DNA of 5,397 nt from Candidatus Neomicrothrix sp. UBA2110 (GTDB taxonomy: Bacteria; Actinomycetota; Acidimicrobiia; Acidimicrobiales; Poriferisodalaceae): contig DCYM01000199.1 in NCBI GenBank assembly GCA_002331465.1, positions 1 to 5,397 on the forward strand, written 5' to 3'. Numbering within the stretch: the stretch's first letter is position 1; each line of letters begins with the position of its first letter. The notes below the pieces were generated by a model. It was not told the DNA's origin. It made no database searches and saw only the letters and a list, made by a program, of their open reading frames with translations. Both the position numbers and the translations under genes were made by a program. Of the stretch, positions 4,723-5,397 are shown piece by piece.

Positions 4723-5397
4723 TTAAAGTAGACCGCGACGACTTTCACGCCAAGGAGCATCACGATCAAGGCGAGGCTCCCCTGGAAGGCCCAGTACGCG
4801 TTCGCCGAGGATGTTTCGTTGAATTTCATCAGTGCCACCGCGAATTGACATCGAAGGAGCCGTCATCGTCTCGATATATCCAGGACCGTCGCTGAGCATT
4901 CCGTAGGACCCTCCCGATCGATTCGTTAGGTATGCCCTGTCCTTGTATGACTTCACCGTTCGCAACTTGGCTCCGCTGCCGGCGGGACCAGGAACACCAG
5001 TTGAGCGAGCTTCGTCTGCTGCGCGTTGTGACGTCCATCGGCTGACACTGTCGTGAGCATAAATTTTAGAAACCTCATCTCGCCAAACTTGCTCTTCGGC
5101 AACGCCTAATGTTTGAAGGTCTGAAATCCAACCGGGAACCCGCACGCCGCGGGCGTTGCCGTCACCACCACCCCTGCTTCCTCCACCCGCGCGTTCGTGG
5201 GCTAGGACAGTCATTGCAACTCGCCAGCCTTCGCCTCGTTCGCCGATTCGCCAGGAATCAAGAACCCGTGCGTCGCTGACAAATACTTCGCTGAAGTGAG
5301 CATCGCGGTTCATTTGGGTAAGGGGCCGAACTTCTACTCCGGGAGTATCGATAGGCAACGAGAACATCGTTAAACCTTTGTGCTTGGGTTGGTCGGG
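4723..5397 (-). CDS. Acyl-CoA dehydrogenase, C-terminal part (N-terminus outside the window)
   Basis: The frame stays open to the window edge and is already inside the protein there: PDQPKHKGLTMFSLPIDTPGVEVRPL matches the middle beta-domain of FadE-type enzymes, so the ATG at 5367 is an internal Met. 224 residues are visible. They cover AHFSEVFVSDARV (33-45), GEGWRVAMTVLAHERA (55-70), a glycine-rich loop (71-80), ARSTGVPGPAGSGAK (130-144) and RGGTDEIQRNILGERVLGLP (186-205). The family forms a 2,3-double bond in acyl-CoAs using FAD and passes electrons to electron-transfer flavoprotein. Where medium-chain enzymes have the catalytic Glu of YEGT, this protein has Gly187 (IRGGT). That is common in this subfamily: the base may lie elsewhere in the fold, or in a partner subunit as in the heteromeric actinobacterial steroid dehydrogenases. 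The C-terminus, EPRLDRDAPWRE, is intact. The gene is convergent with the thioesterase. Confidence 0.95.
   Translation of the reverse strand, partial: PDQPKHKGLTMFSLPIDTPGVEVRPLTQMNRDAHFSEVFVSDARVLDSWRIGERGEGWRVAMTVLAHERAGGGSRGGGDGNARGVRVPGWISDLQTLGVAEEQVWRDEVSKIYAHDSVSRWTSQRAADEARSTGVPGPAGSGAKLRTVKSYKDRAYLTNRSGGSYGMLSDGPGYIETMTAPSMSIRGGTDEIQRNILGERVLGLPGEPRLDRDAPWRESRRGLL

Noticed and set aside
4539..4838. A 99-codon minus-strand frame with a hydrophobic stretch resembling a membrane segment
   Set aside because: It lies across the ends of the thioesterase and acyl-CoA dehydrogenase genes, both of which have strong family motifs. The hydrophobic stretch comes from the shifted frame, and no start signal is evident.
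5152..5187. Glycine-rich stretch in the acyl-CoA dehydrogenase as a possible insertion or repeat
   Set aside because: A Gly-rich loop after the xxER segment is usual in this FadE-type subfamily, and the frame continues normally on both sides.

Overview
The window reads as bacterial chromosomal DNA that is almost fully coding: six protein genes, two of them cut by the window edges, and no RNA genes, insertion sequences, CRISPR arrays or phage genes that I can see. Base composition looks moderate rather than extreme. The gene set (isocitrate-lyase-like protein, family III CoA-transferase, MhpD-type hydratase, D-2-hydroxyacid dehydrogenase, TesB thioesterase, FadE-type acyl-CoA dehydrogenase), and the dehydrogenase C-terminus with its GGTDEIQRNILGERVLGLP block, suggest a free-living aerobe with many organic-acid and acyl-CoA catabolic paralogues. 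An actinobacterium (Acidimicrobiia-like) or a similar heterotroph is my guess. This is inference from gene style, not a taxonomic assignment.

Layout. Left block, + strand: the 3' part of a PEP mutase/isocitrate lyase superfamily gene (1-654) overlaps by one base (TGATG) a family III CoA-transferase (654-1841). A convergent gap (1842-1970) holds two small inverted repeats. Middle block, - strand: a 2-keto-4-pentenoate hydratase-family gene (3745-2975) is followed, with a 4-base ATGA overlap, by a D-2-hydroxyacid dehydrogenase (2978-1971). A divergent 160-base gap (3746-3905) contains a perfect 13-bp palindrome, TTGTCACTGACAA, and a second imperfect one 18 bp away. Right block: an acyl-CoA thioesterase II (3906-4721, +) ends one base from the stop codon of an acyl-CoA dehydrogenase (5397-4723, -) whose N-terminal part lies outside the window.

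How they may work together (inference). The genes can be read as parts of CoA-linked catabolism of an organic acid: activation by CoA transfer, oxidation by the acyl-CoA dehydrogenase, release by the thioesterase, and hydration and reduction of a 2-oxo acid by the hydratase/dehydrogenase pair. The substrate cannot be read from the sequence. Every family is known. The most unusual points are the lyase-like protein, which lacks several superfamily signature residues; the pairing of an MhpD-family hydratase with a reductase instead of an aldolase; and the palindromic candidate operator between the divergent genes. I see no clear evidence of a wholly new type of system.
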